Notes: generated by a model not told the origin, from the letters alone. Shown: positions 44,539 to 53,464, counted from the stretch's first letter. The stretch: 64,000 nt of DNA from Microbacterium sp. B35-30 (GCF_010634855.1 NZ_MWLQ01000014.1:62001-126000); one strand, 5' to 3'. A program made the numbers and translations.

Positions 44539-46224
44539 GTGCCCACGTCCGATCCGCTTCCCGATCCCCCGGACCGCGCGCCGGCATCCCGGCCGTCGCT
44601 CGGCATCCAGGGTCCCGTCGTCGCCTTCCACGACCCGTGGGCGGGCGACGCCTCGGACGCGGTCATGCGCACGGGCACCGGCATCCCCATCGCCTCGCAG
44701 GATCCCGCGCCGACGCCCCGCGAGTTCGTGATGGCGCTGCGGGAGCTCGGCGCGGACTTCTACGTCCACCACGTCATCCCGACCGTCCACGACCACGGCG
44801 CCCTGCTGCGCGACCTCGACGACGCCGGAATCGACGTCGTGCTCGGCAACGAGTACGGCAACATCAACGGTCCCTACGTCGACGGCACCAACCGGTACGA
44901 CCTTCCCGCGGAGCTGGTCCGGGATGCCGCGGCCTCGGGCAGGCTCGCCGGCGTGCTGTACGACGAGCCCGAGCACCTGCAGATCCACGCCGACCAGTAC
45001 CGGCGCGACGCGCATCTGCCGCATTTCGGCCAGACCGAGGGTCTCGACGCGGAGGATGCGATCGGCGTCATCGACGCCGCGGTGCGGGCCATCGTGCGCG
45101 ACGTCGATGCGGCGACGGCGGAGGGCGGGGGCGCTCCGGTGCCCGTGCTCGCCGAGCAGGTGTTCCCCGTCATGTTCCACACGCTCGCGCGGGCGGGGAT
45201 GACTCCGGCGCCGAAGGTCATGAAGGAGTCGTTCCAGCCGCTGCAGCTGGGCACCGCCCTCGGCGCGGCGGTGCAGTACGACCGCGAGCTGTGGATCTGC
45301 GCCGATCTGTGGGGCCCCGACATCGGGCCATGGCTCACCCGGGCCCCCGGATTCCCCGGCCACTCGCCCGCGGAGTTCGCCTCGGCCCTGCGCCTCGCCT
45401 ACCTCTTCGCACCCACACGGCTGTTCGTCGAGAACGTCGACGTGCTGGTGAGCCACCGCGCGTCAGGTGCGTTCGAGCGCACCGCCCATGGGGAGGTGTG
45501 GCACGAGTTCGTGCGCGACTTCGTGCCGCGGCATCCGCTCCATTGGAGCCACCGCGATGCGCGTGCCGACATCGCGCTCGTGCACGCCGACGACAGCGAC
45601 TTCGGGCGCGGCCACCGGCCGTTCGGCAACCGCGACGCGACGGCGCCTGCCACATCGCGCAGCGTATTCGCCGCATGGCACGCGCTGAGTCACGGGCAGC
45701 TCCCCGACCACGGCAGCTGCCTGCACATCCCGGGGTACGAGTTCCCGCGCCACGAGCTCGACGGGATCGCGCGACCGCACTTCCCTCTCGAGGCGGGCGC
45801 CGCCGCGCAGACGCATCTGCACGGCCTCTTCCAGGCGACGCGGAGCGTTCTCGTGTTCGACGAGCACGTGCGATCCGATCAGCTCGCGGATGCCGGACTC
45901 GTCGTCGTCGCCGGCAGCCGGCTTCCCCTCATGACGCGGGACGCACTCCGCGCACGGGCGCGGGCCGGAGCGACGGTGCTCATCGCCGCATGGCTCTGCG
46001 GCGCGGAGCACGCGGCGACCGAGCGCGTCGGCGACGGGCGCTGGGTCGTGTACGAGAGCTTCGACGACCCCGACGCGCAGGAGACGATCGCCGAGCACGC
46101 CGGATCCCCAGACGTCTGGACCCAGCGTTTCGGCGACGTCGAACTCCGCATCCGTGCTGCGAGCGCCGGCGGAGAAACGCTCGAGTTCGAGATCGCGGAT
46201 GCCCTGCGTTCGCGGGTGGGCTGA
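44539..46224 (+). CDS. Unrecognised 561-residue protein, possibly a TIM-barrel glycosidase
   Basis: I do not recognise a named family. There is no signal peptide. The first 30 residues are Pro-rich; residues about 25-350 have alternating strands and helices with acidic strand ends (VVLGNEYGNING, GVLYDEPEHLQI, LWICADLWGPDIG, RLFVENVDVLVS), as expected of a TIM barrel hydrolase. From about 380 a second alpha/beta domain (VLVFDEHV, LVVVAGSRLPLMTRDAL, ATVLIAAWLCG) resembles the glutaminase-like domain of GH42-type enzymes. The GTG start is preceded by GAGGAG. It follows the GntR-linked sugar-binding protein and lies before the apionate operon. Candidate glycans are apiose-containing; E and D residues in GNEYGN and YDEPEH are candidate catalytic groups. 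Confidence 0.6.
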   Translation: MPTSDPLPDPPDRAPASRPSLGIQGPVVAFHDPWAGDASDAVMRTGTGIPIASQDPAPTPREFVMALRELGADFYVHHVIPTVHDHGALLRDLDDAGIDVVLGNEYGNINGPYVDGTNRYDLPAELVRDAAASGRLAGVLYDEPEHLQIHADQYRRDAHLPHFGQTEGLDAEDAIGVIDAAVRAIVRDVDAATAEGGGAPVPVLAEQVFPVMFHTLARAGMTPAPKVMKESFQPLQLGTALGAAVQYDRELWICADLWGPDIGPWLTRAPGFPGHSPAEFASALRLAYLFAPTRLFVENVDVLVSHRASGAFERTAHGEVWHEFVRDFVPRHPLHWSHRDARADIALVHADDSDFGRGHRPFGNRDATAPATSRSVFAAWHALSHGQLPDHGSCLHIPGYEFPRHELDGIARPHFPLEAGAAAQTHLHGLFQATRSVLVFDEHVRSDQLADAGLVVVAGSRLPLMTRDALRARARAGATVLIAAWLCGAEHAATERVGDGRWVVYESFDDPDAQETIAEHAGSPDVWTQRFGDVELRIRAASAGGETLEFEIADALRSRVG

Positions 46225-46253
46225 CTTCCGGCATACGGACGCCTGCTTGCAAT

Positions 46254-46271
46254 TGGTCAACCGGTTTGCCA
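46254..46271. promoter_or_regulatory. GntR-type operator, copy 3
   Basis: TGGTCAACCGGTTTGCCA, the most symmetric of the three copies (TGG-x2-AACC/GGTT-x2-CCA), 47 bp upstream of the MFS gene that begins the long apionate-type operon. It should place the whole operon under the GntR protein encoded at 42271. Confidence 0.8.
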
Positions 46272-46318
46272 CAATAGTCGGCAGTCATCTCGATCACCGT
46301 CGACGAGCAGGAGTCACA

Positions 46319-47737
46319 GTGGACCAGAACCAGAACACCGCGGAAGCGCCGCCGGTCGCGCGCTCGACCATCCGCAAGGTGTCGACCCGCCTCGTGCCGT
46401 TCGTGGCGCTGATGTTCTTCATCAACTACCTCGACCGCACCGCGATCGGGTTCGCCGCCCCCAACGGCATGAACGACGACCTCGCGCTCAGCGCCGCTCA
46501 GTTCGGCTTCGCGTCGGGCGTGTTCTTCATCGGCTACATCCTGCTCGAGGTGCCGTCGAACCTCGCCCTGCACAAGTTCGGCGCCCGGCGCTGGCTGTCG
46601 CGCATCATGGTCAGCTGGGGCATCGTCGCGCTGCTCTTCACCTGGGTTCAGAACTTCGAGCAGCTGGTCGTGCTCCGCTTCCTCCTCGGCGTCGCCGAGG
46701 CCGGGTTCTTCCCGGGCGCGATTCTCTTCCTCAGCCTCTGGGTGCCCGCGCAGTACCGCGGCCGCATCCTCATGCTCTTCTACCTGGCCCAGCCCCTCAC
46801 CACGGTGATCGGCGCTCCGCTCGCCGGCTGGCTGATCCAGCAGAACGAGGTGTTCTTCGGCCTCGAGGGCTGGCGGTTCATGTTCTTCGGCGTCGCCATC
46901 CCGGCGATCGTCGTCGGCGTCATCGCGTGGTTCTACCTCAAGGACAAGCCGACCGACGCCAAGTGGCTCACCCGCGAGGAGCAGGTGTGGCTCACGGATG
47001 CTCTCGACCGCGAGAAGGCCGCCACACAGAAGAAGGAGCACGGCCACGTCTCGGCCCGCTTCGCCTTCAAGAGCGGTCGCGTGTGGGTGCTGTCGTTCAT
47101 CTACTTCGGCTTCATCTACGGCCTCTACGCCCTGGCCTTCTTCCTCCCCACGATCATCGAGGGCTTCCAGGAGCAGACCGGCCAGACCTTCGACGTGTTC
47201 CAGAAGGGCCTCATCACGGCCATCCCGTACCTGCCGGCCGCCATCATCATGTACTTCTGGTCGCGCGACGCCTCCAAGCGCGGCCTGAAGACCTGGCACA
47301 TCGCGATCCCCGCGCTCGCCGGCGCCGTCAGCATCCCGCTCGCCCTGTTCGCGGGCTCCCCCGCCGCCACGATCGCGGTCATCACGATCACCGCGAGCGC
47401 CATCTTCGCCGCGCTGCCGAACTTCTGGACGCTTCCCACGCGCTTCCTCACCGGCGCGGCCGCGGCGGCCGGCGTCGCACTCATCAACACGATCGGCAAC
47501 CTCGCCGGGTTCTCGGCGCCGTTCATCACCGGAGCGGTGCGCGACTGGACCGGCGGCTACGAGATCCCGATGTTCATCGTCGGCTTCGTCATGCTGGTGT
47601 CGGCGGTGCTGATGGTGCTCCTGGCCCGCAGCAACCGCATCAACCCGGTCACCGTCGACGCGGCCGCCGACGACGTGCCCACGGTGGACGCGGCCGCCCT
47701 CGGCGCGGCCGCCGACCCGAAGGGCGACGCGCGATGA
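46319..47737 (+). CDS. MFS transporter, anion:cation symporter (ACS) family
   Basis: 472 residues, about 12 helices. LVPFVALMFFINYLDRTAIGFAAPNGMNDDLALS at the start and VPSNLALHKFGARRWLSRIM after helix 2 are hallmarks of the ACS group, which imports organic acids such as tartrate, glucarate or galactonate. A sugar acid such as D-apionate is therefore a sensible cargo. GTG start with GGAG upstream; the frame extends further up but crosses the operator. First gene of an operon and overlaps the kinase gene by ATGA. Confidence 0.9.
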   Translation: MDQNQNTAEAPPVARSTIRKVSTRLVPFVALMFFINYLDRTAIGFAAPNGMNDDLALSAAQFGFASGVFFIGYILLEVPSNLALHKFGARRWLSRIMVSWGIVALLFTWVQNFEQLVVLRFLLGVAEAGFFPGAILFLSLWVPAQYRGRILMLFYLAQPLTTVIGAPLAGWLIQQNEVFFGLEGWRFMFFGVAIPAIVVGVIAWFYLKDKPTDAKWLTREEQVWLTDALDREKAATQKKEHGHVSARFAFKSGRVWVLSFIYFGFIYGLYALAFFLPTIIEGFQEQTGQTFDVFQKGLITAIPYLPAAIIMYFWSRDASKRGLKTWHIAIPALAGAVSIPLALFAGSPAATIAVITITASAIFAALPNFWTLPTRFLTGAAAAAGVALINTIGNLAGFSAPFITGAVRDWTGGYEIPMFIVGFVMLVSAVLMVLLARSNRINPVTVDAAADDVPTVDAAALGAAADPKGDAR

Positions 47738-49482
47738 CCCGTCTGTGGAACGAGCCGGCGGACTTCGCCGACGAGATGATCGACGGCTTCGTCGCGGCCA
47801 ATGGGCGCTACGTGCGCCGGGTCCCGGGTGGCGTCGTGCGCAGCACGGCGTCGCCGGCCGGCCAGGTCGCGGTCGTGATCGGCGGCGGCTCGGGCCACTA
47901 TCCCGCTTTCGGCGGACTCGTCGGCCCCGGACTCGCGCACGGCGCGGCGATGGGCAACCTGTTCGCCTCGCCGTCGACGCAGCAGGTGTTCTCGGTCGCC
48001 AAGGCGGCCGACAACGGCGGGGGCGTGTTCTTCAGCTACGGCAACTACGCCGGCGACGTGCTGAACTTCGATGCCGCGCAGGAGCGGCTGCGGGCCGAGG
48101 GCACCGCGTGCGAGACCGTGACGGTCACCGACGACATCTTCAGCGCGACGGTGGACGAGAAGCACAAGCGCCGCGGAATCGCCGGCGACCTCACCGTGTT
48201 CCGCATCGCCGGAGCCGCCGCGGCGTCCGGCGCGGATCTCGCCGAGGTCACGCGGCTCGCGCAGCACGCCAACGAGCGCACGCGGTCGTTCGGCGTCGCG
48301 TTCACCGGCTGCACGCTGCCCGGCGCCGATGATCCCCTGTTCACCGTTCCCGAGGGCCGGATGGCGATCGGGCTCGGCATCCACGGCGAGCCGGGCATCG
48401 ACGAGACCGGCATCCCCACGGCCGACGGCCTGGCGGAACTGCTCGTCGAGAAGCTCCTCGCCGAGGTGCCGGATGGGGTCGACGCGGTCCGGGGGGCCCG
48501 CGTCGTCCCCATCCTCAACGGCCTGGGCTCGCTGAAGTACGAGGAGATGTTCGTCGTCTACCGGCGCATCGCACAGCTGCTCGCGGATGCCGGCATCGAC
48601 ATCGTCGACCCGCATGTGGGCGAGTACTGCACGAGCTTCGACATGGCCGGCACGTCGCTGACGCTGTTCTGGCTCGACGACGTGCTGGAGTCGCTGTGGG
48701 AGACCCCGGTCGACACCCCGGCCTACCGGCGCGGCTCGGTGGCTCCGCAGGAGCGGTCCGACGCGGCCGCCACGGCCGACGTGGCCGATGTCATCGAGCC
48801 GGGCGACGAGGCATCCCGTGCCGCCGCCGCGACGGTGCTGGCCGCCGTGCGCACGATCGCCGAGACCGTCGACGCCCACGTCGGCGAGCTCGGCCGGCTC
48901 GACGCGATCGCCGGCGACGGCGACCACGGCATCGGCATGCAGCGCGGTTCGCACGCCGCGCTCGCCGCTGCGGAGACCGCGGTGGACGCCGGAGCCGGCG
49001 CCCGCACCACGCTCGCGCGCGCGGCCGACGCGTGGGCCGACAAGGCCGGAGGCACGTCCGGCGCACTGTGGGGCGTCATCCTGAACGCGATCGCCGCGAA
49101 GCTGGGCGACGAGGGCAGCCCCGACGCCGCAGCCGTGGCTGCGGGCGTCGCCGCCGGATCACGAGGCGTCACCGACTACGGCAAGGCCGAGGTCGGCGAC
49201 AAGACGCTCGTCGACGCGCTCGTGCCCTTCACCTCGACGCTGACCCAGGCCGTCGACGCCGGCGCGAGGCTCACCGACGCGTGGCGAACGGCGGCGGATG
49301 CCGCGACCCGGGCCGCCGACGCGACCGCCGATCTGCTCCCCCGCATGGGCCGCGCGCGTGCGCACGGCCAGAACAGCGTGGGAACCCCCGACCCGGGCGC
49401 GATCTCGCTCGCGCTCATCGTGACCGCCGTGGGCGAGCTGCTCACGGCCCGGAAGTCCCCGAAGGAGAACGCCCATGCCTGA
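47734..49482 (+). CDS. lerK: Dihydroxyacetone-kinase family sugar kinase, probably L-erythrulose kinase (LerK type)
   Basis: 582 residues with both kinase modules in one chain. The DhaK domain (about 1-330) has [15 protein letters not shown] and the substrate-binding histidine H217 in [10 protein letters not shown]. The ATP-binding DhaL domain (about 375-575) has [14 protein letters not shown] with its magnesium-binding aspartates and [11 protein letters not shown]. Members of this family phosphorylate dihydroxyacetone or C4 ketoses. The following RpiB-type and TIM-type isomerases and the OiaC/ApnO genes match neighbourhoods where the kinase acts on L-erythrulose. It starts in the MFS stop and overlaps the next gene by 8 bp. 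Confidence 0.85.
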   Translation: MTRLWNEPADFADEMIDGFVAANGRYVRRVPGGVVRSTASPAGQVAVVIGGGSGHYPAFGGLVGPGLAHGAAMGNLFASPSTQQVFSVAKAADNGGGVFFSYGNYAGDVLNFDAAQERLRAEGTACETVTVTDDIFSATVDEKHKRRGIAGDLTVFRIAGAAAASGADLAEVTRLAQHANERTRSFGVAFTGCTLPGADDPLFTVPEGRMAIGLGIHGEPGIDETGIPTADGLAELLVEKLLAEVPDGVDAVRGARVVPILNGLGSLKYEEMFVVYRRIAQLLADAGIDIVDPHVGEYCTSFDMAGTSLTLFWLDDVLESLWETPVDTPAYRRGSVAPQERSDAAATADVADVIEPGDEASRAAAATVLAAVRTIAETVDAHVGELGRLDAIAGDGDHGIGMQRGSHAALAAAETAVDAGAGARTTLARAADAWADKAGGTSGALWGVILNAIAAKLGDEGSPDAAAVAAGVAAGSRGVTDYGKAEVGDKTLVDALVPFTSTLTQAVDAGARLTDAWRTAADAATRAADATADLLPRMGRARAHGQNSVGTPDPGAISLALIVTAVGELLTARKSPKENAHA

Positions 49483-49960
49483 GTCCCAGACCGCAGAGCC
49501 GCTGCGGATCGTGATCGGCGCCGACGACGCCGGCTTCGACTACAAGGAGATCCTCAAGAAGGACCTCGAGCAGAACCCCGGCGTCGCCTCCGTGGTCGAC
49601 GTGGGCGTGGACGCCGACGGCCACACCCCGTACCCGAGGGTCGCGATCGAGGCCGCCCAGCAGGTCGCCGCCGGCACCGCCGACCGCGCGCTGCTGATCT
49701 GCGGCACCGGGCTCGGCGTCGCGATCGCGGCGAACAAGGTCTCCGGCATCCGCGCGGTCACGGCCCACGACTCGTACTCGGTCGAGCGCGGCGTGCTCTC
49801 CAACAACGCCCAGGTGCTCACGATGGGCCAGCGCGTGGTCGGCGTCGAGCTCGCCCGGCGCCTGGTGCGTGAATGGCTGACCTACCGCTTCGACACCTCG
49901 TCGGCCTCGGCCGACAAGGTCGCCGTCATCGACGAGTACGAGACCACCGGAAGCTGCTGA
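49475..49960 (+). CDS. rpiB: RpiB-type isomerase, probably D-erythrulose-4-phosphate isomerase
   Basis: 161 residues of the RpiB/LacAB family. C76 in [16 protein letters not shown] is the catalytic cysteine; [26 protein letters not shown] is the family C-terminal block. In tetritol and apionate pathways this protein (EryI/DerI type) turns D-erythrulose 4-phosphate into D-erythrose 4-phosphate; generic ribose-5-phosphate isomerase is the alternative. AAGGAG precedes the ATG inside the kinase gene end, indicating coupled translation. Confidence 0.9.
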   Translation: MPESQTAEPLRIVIGADDAGFDYKEILKKDLEQNPGVASVVDVGVDADGHTPYPRVAIEAAQQVAAGTADRALLICGTGLGVAIAANKVSGIRAVTAHDSYSVERGVLSNNAQVLTMGQRVVGVELARRLVREWLTYRFDTSSASADKVAVIDEYETTGSC

Positions 49961-49968
49961 TGTCCAGG

Positions 49969-50049
49969 CACGAACTCCGCAGAAACCAGCCCATCTCTCA
50001 CGATTCCCGTCAGAATCTGCGAGGGTCGCTCGGTTCTGAGGAGTTCGTG
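49969..50049. repeat. Family D palindrome enclosing the next gene's start
   Basis: CACGAACTCC pairs with GGAGTTCGTG, and CAGAA-ACC with GGTTCTG just inside, around a loop of about 44 bases. The right arm contains the GAGGAG ribosome-binding site and GTG start of the TIM-type isomerase, so the RNA hairpin would hide them. The arm ACGAACTCCGCAGAAAC matches the palindrome at 35355-35421. Confidence 0.75.
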
Positions 50050-50955
50050 TCCGTTCGCAGCGGGACCGACGCGCAGGTCACGGTGGGGGTGAGCCTGAAG
50101 ACGTACTTCGGGCATGAGCAGGCGCGGGCGTGGTTCGCCGCTGTCGCTCGCCGCGCCGGCGCGCACCCCGCCGTGGCATCGGGCGATGTGCGGTTCTTCG
50201 TGATCCCGACCTACCTGCAGATCCCCGCCGCGATCGAGGCGTTCGCCGGCACGCCGGTGCTCGTGGGCGCGCAGGACGTCTCGGAGTTCGAGCCCGGCGC
50301 GTACACGGGCGAGGTGGCCGCCGCCGAGCTCGCCGAGATCGGTGTGGCGGTCGCCGAGATCGGGCACGCCGAGCGCCGCCGCCTGTTCGGCGAGACGGAC
50401 GCCGTCACGGCCGCGAAGGCCGCCGCGGCCCTCGCCCATCGGATCACGCCGGTGGTCTGCATCGGCGAGGCGGAGCGCCTGGCGAGCACGGCAGCCGCGC
50501 TCGCCAACGTCGAACAGCTGGCGGCGAACCTCGAGAACGTGCCCGTCGGTCCGGCAATCGTCGCGTACGAGCCGGTGTGGGCGATCGGCGCCGCCGAGCC
50601 CGCTCCCGACGAGCACATCGTCACCGTGACGCGCGCTCTCCGCGCCGCGATCGACGCCGACCCCGACCGCACCGGCAGCGTCGTGATCTACGGCGGCTCC
50701 GCCGGCCCCGGCCTCCTCACCCGCCTGGGCGACAGCGTCGACGGACTCTTCCTCGGCCGCTTCGCGCACGACCCGGACGCCCTCGTCGCGGTGCTGGAGG
50801 AGGCATCCGCTCTCGCCGCCCGCTCCTCCGTCGTCGACGCCCGCTCCTCCGTCGTCGAGCCCGTCGAGGCGCGGGCCCTTCGACAGCCTCAGGCACCGGA
50901 GGCTCACGCGCAGGGACCGGGAGCTCAGGCACCGGGCACGGAGGTCGGCGCATGA
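50047..50955 (+). CDS. lerI: Triosephosphate-isomerase family protein, probably L-erythrulose-1-phosphate isomerase
   Basis: 302 residues. The TIM catalytic set is intact: K18 in VGVSLKTYFG, H107 in AEIGHAERRRLFGE and E175 in AYEPVWAIG, with the GGSAGP phosphate loop. The SLKTYFG start differs from glycolytic TIM (NWKMN) and fits the LerI/EryH group that interconverts L-erythrulose 1-phosphate and D-erythrulose 4-phosphate. The last 50 residues are an unusual Ala/Gln/Pro tail with a tandem ARSSVVD/ARSSVVE repeat. The GTG start lies in a palindrome arm; a GTG 36 bp downstream is an alternative. Its stop overlaps the next ATG. Confidence 0.82.
   Translation: MSVRSGTDAQVTVGVSLKTYFGHEQARAWFAAVARRAGAHPAVASGDVRFFVIPTYLQIPAAIEAFAGTPVLVGAQDVSEFEPGAYTGEVAAAELAEIGVAVAEIGHAERRRLFGETDAVTAAKAAAALAHRITPVVCIGEAERLASTAAALANVEQLAANLENVPVGPAIVAYEPVWAIGAAEPAPDEHIVTVTRALRAAIDADPDRTGSVVIYGGSAGPGLLTRLGDSVDGLFLGRFAHDPDALVAVLEEASALAARSSVVDARSSVVEPVEARALRQPQAPEAHAQGPGAQAPGTEVGA
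50818..50859 (+). repeat. 21-bp tandem duplication in the isomerase tail
   Basis: Two adjacent 21-bp units starting GCCCGCTCCTCCGTCGTCGA, differing in the last base, encode ARSSVVD and ARSSVVE. The following bases include GGGCCCTTCGACAGCCTCAG, a sequence like intergenic repeats common in Microbacteriaceae. The coding tail seems to have grown from repeat DNA. Confidence 0.75.
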
Positions 50956-51746
50956 TCGGCCTCGGGACGTACGCCTTCTTCTGGCAGCACTCCGACCAGG
51001 TGCCGGAGCCGCTCTCGCTCGTCGGCGCGTTCGAGGCCACCATGGCCCTGGATGTCGGTGTCTTCCAGATCTGCGACTATGCGCCGCTCGAGTCGATGGA
51101 CGACGCGGAGCTGACGGATGCCGCGGCCGCCGCCCGCGACCTGGGCCTCACGATCGAACTGGGCACGAAGGGCATCGAGCCCGACCGCCTCGCCCGCTTC
51201 CTCGAGCTCGCCGGCGTCTTCGACGCCCGGCTCGTGCGCAGCATGCTGTACTCCCCCGACAACCGTCCGACGCTCGCGCAGGCAGAGGAGTGGCTGCGCT
51301 CCGCGCTGCCCGCGTACGAGGCATCCGGAGTCGAACTCGCTCTCGAGACGTACGAGCAGGTCGCAACCGCCGACCTCGTCGGTCTCGTCGACCGCATCGG
51401 CAGCGAGCACCTCGGCATCTGCCTCGACCCGGCGAACGTCGTGGCACGTCTCGAGCTGCCCCGCGACTGCGTCGAGGCCACCGCTCGCCACGTGAAGAAC
51501 GTGCACGTCAAGGACTTCGCCTTCGCCCGGCAACCCGGCTGGGTGGGCTTCACGTACGGCGGCGCGCCGATGGGCGACGGCCTGCACGACTACCCCCATC
51601 TGCTCGAGACCGTCCAGCCCCGCGAGAACGGGGTCAACGAAATCGTCGAGCACTGGCTCTCCTGGCAGACAGACGCCGCGACCACCGTCCGAACCGAGCG
51701 GGAATGGACCCGCCGAACCATCGAATATCTGAGGAGCACGACATGA
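50952..51746 (+). CDS. oiaC: Sugar isomerase/epimerase-fold protein, probably 3-oxo-isoapionate decarboxylase (OiaC type)
   Basis: 264 residues of the AP-endonuclease-2/xylose-isomerase-like TIM barrel. Metal ligands can be read as E132 (ALETYEQ), D159 (CLDPANV), H185 (VHVKDF) and a glutamate in VNEIVEHW. In characterised D-apiose pathways a protein of this superfamily next to the D-apionate oxidoisomerase decarboxylates 3-oxo-isoapionate to L-erythrulose. Here it lies directly before an ApnO-like gene and after the L-erythrulose enzymes, which supports the call; the fold alone would not. It overlaps both neighbours by 4 bp. Confidence 0.75.
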   Translation: MIGLGTYAFFWQHSDQVPEPLSLVGAFEATMALDVGVFQICDYAPLESMDDAELTDAAAAARDLGLTIELGTKGIEPDRLARFLELAGVFDARLVRSMLYSPDNRPTLAQAEEWLRSALPAYEASGVELALETYEQVATADLVGLVDRIGSEHLGICLDPANVVARLELPRDCVEATARHVKNVHVKDFAFARQPGWVGFTYGGAPMGDGLHDYPHLLETVQPRENGVNEIVEHWLSWQTDAATTVRTEREWTRRTIEYLRSTT

Positions 51747-52609
51747 GCACCACCTCGACCGAGACGTACAAGATCGCCGTCGTCGGCGCCGGCGGCAAGA
51801 TGGGCATGCGGGTGTCCGACAACCTCGTCAAGACCGCCCACCAGGTCGCGTACGTCGAGAACTCGCCCGCGGGTCAGCAGCGCACCCTCGACGCAGGACG
51901 AGAGCTGACGGATGCCGGCACCGCCGTCGCCGACGCCGACATCGTCGTGCTGGCCGTGCCCGACCTCGCGCTCGGCCCCGTCACCGCCGACCTCGTGCCG
52001 CAGCTCAAGTCGGGCGCGATCGTGCTCACGCTCGACCCGGCCGCCGCCTACGCGGGTCTGCTCACCACGCGTGAGGACGTCATCCAGGCCGTCGCCCACC
52101 CCTGCCACCCATCGATCTTCCTGCAGCGCCAGACGCCCGAGGAGTGGGCCGACACGTTCGGCGGCATCGCGGCCCCGCAGGACGCGATCGCGGCGATCGA
52201 GTCGGACGATCCCGAGAAGCAGGCGATCGTCGAGGCGACCGTCCGCGCCATCTATGCGCCCGTCATCGACGTCCACTGGGTCACCATCAAGCAGCTCGCC
52301 CAGCTCGAGCCGACGCTCGTCGAGACGGTCGCGTGCATGATCGGCGCCCTCCTCAACGAGGCTCTGCAGGAGGCCGTGAACACCATGGGCGTTCCCGAGG
52401 CGGCGGCCCGCAGCATCCTGTACGGCCACACGCAGGTGGCGCTCGCCAACGGCCTGCGCGGCGACAACCCGTTCTCGGACGCGTGCCTCATCGCCATGGA
52501 CTACGGCCGCGAGAGCATCATCAAGGAGGACTGGAAGAAGATCTTCCGCGACGACGAGCTCGACAAGAACCTCGCGCGCATGCTGCACCTCGACCACATC
52601 GAGCGCTGA
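51743..52609 (+). CDS. apnO: D-apionate oxidoisomerase-like dehydrogenase (ApnO type)
   Basis: 288 residues. The NAD-binding N-terminus is KIAVVGAGGKMGMRVSDNL; the middle has AHPCHPSIFLQRQTPEEWAD; the C-terminal half is an all-helical phosphogluconate-dehydrogenase-C-like domain (QLAQLEPTLVETVACMIGALLNEAL). This combination marks D-apionate oxidoisomerase, which oxidises D-apionate and moves its hydroxymethyl group to give 3-oxo-isoapionate with NAD. The neighbouring OiaC-like and ApnL-like genes are the expected partners before and after this step. GAGGAG is upstream; the ATG overlaps the previous stop. Confidence 0.82.
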   Translation: MSTTSTETYKIAVVGAGGKMGMRVSDNLVKTAHQVAYVENSPAGQQRTLDAGRELTDAGTAVADADIVVLAVPDLALGPVTADLVPQLKSGAIVLTLDPAAAYAGLLTTREDVIQAVAHPCHPSIFLQRQTPEEWADTFGGIAAPQDAIAAIESDDPEKQAIVEATVRAIYAPVIDVHWVTIKQLAQLEPTLVETVACMIGALLNEALQEAVNTMGVPEAAARSILYGHTQVALANGLRGDNPFSDACLIAMDYGRESIIKEDWKKIFRDDELDKNLARMLHLDHIER

Positions 52610-52617
52610 GGACGACG

Positions 52618-53370
52618 ATGACCAGACTCGAAGGCAAGACCGCACTCGTGACCGGTTCGGGCACCGGCATCGGGCGCGCCGTCGCGGAGCGGTTCGCCCG
52701 CGAGGGAGCTCGCGTCGTCATCGCCGACAGGGATGCCGCTGCCGCGAGCGCGACGGCGGATGCGATCGGGCTCGCCGCCCGGGCTGCTGTGATGGACATC
52801 TCCGACGAGGCGTCGGTCGAAGCCGCCTTCGGGTTGCTGAGCGCCGAGGGCTGGGCGCCGGACGTCGTCGTCGCCAACGCCGGTGTGCAGCTGTTCGGGC
52901 AGGATGCGGCCGCGGCCGACCTCGATCTCGACGTGTGGAAGCGCACGATCGACGTCAACCTGACCGGCACCTTCCTCACCGTCAAGCACGCCATCCGTTC
53001 GATGCTGGAGACCGGCGGCGGCTCGATCATCCTCACCGGCAGCCCGACCGGGATCAACGGCGAGGGGCAGGACTTCACCGCGTACAGCGCATCGAAGGCA
53101 GGCATCCACGGCCTCGGACGCACGGTCGCGGCGGCCTACGCCGATCGCGGCATCCGGGTCAACACCGTCGTCCCGGCGTATACCGAGACCTCGCTCGTCA
53201 ACACCATCACCAGCGACCCTGTGGCGCGCGCGGCGATCATCGGCCGCATCCCGATGGGTCGTGCGGGAGCGCCGGGCGATGTCGAGGGGATCATGGTGTT
53301 CCTCGCGTCGGACGACGCCGCGTTCGCGACGGGCGCGCTCTTCGCGGTCGACGGGGGCATGACGATCTGA
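52618..53370 (+). CDS. Short-chain dehydrogenase/reductase
   Basis: 250 residues of the classical SDR family. The cofactor loop TGSGTGIG follows the first strand; NAG is present in VVANAGVQLFG; the catalytic triad is Ser (LTGSPTG), Tyr and Lys (YSASKAG). The aspartate at the end of the second strand (VIADRD) favours NAD over NADP. Eight bp after the apnO-like gene and probably in the operon. It could oxidise D-apiose to its lactone in place of the absent ApsD, or interconvert a tetritol and erythrulose; sequence cannot decide. Confidence 0.9.
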   Translation: MTRLEGKTALVTGSGTGIGRAVAERFAREGARVVIADRDAAAASATADAIGLAARAAVMDISDEASVEAAFGLLSAEGWAPDVVVANAGVQLFGQDAAAADLDLDVWKRTIDVNLTGTFLTVKHAIRSMLETGGGSIILTGSPTGINGEGQDFTAYSASKAGIHGLGRTVAAAYADRGIRVNTVVPAYTETSLVNTITSDPVARAAIIGRIPMGRAGAPGDVEGIMVFLASDDAAFATGALFAVDGGMTI

Positions 53371-53464
53371 CCCGCTGTCGACTTTCCTGGCGCCATCGGC
53401 GCGCTGGGCGTGCGGAACACGACAGGGGAGGCGCATCGGCGCGCCGAAGACGAGGATGGAGCGC

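Noticed and set aside
43087..45456. Minus-strand 789-codon open frame
   Set aside because: Opposite the sugar-binding protein and the 561-residue protein, which have starts, ribosome-binding sites and sensible composition.
47734..49482. Plain glycerol/dihydroxyacetone utilisation
   Set aside because: No glycerol dehydrogenase or phosphotransferase partner (DhaM) is present, and the neighbours are tetrulose and apionate enzymes.
53371..53464. Promoter or riboswitch in the gap before the apnL-like gene
   Set aside because: Only an imperfect direct repeat around ATCGGCGCGC is visible; no dyad, promoter pair or known leader structure could be supported.
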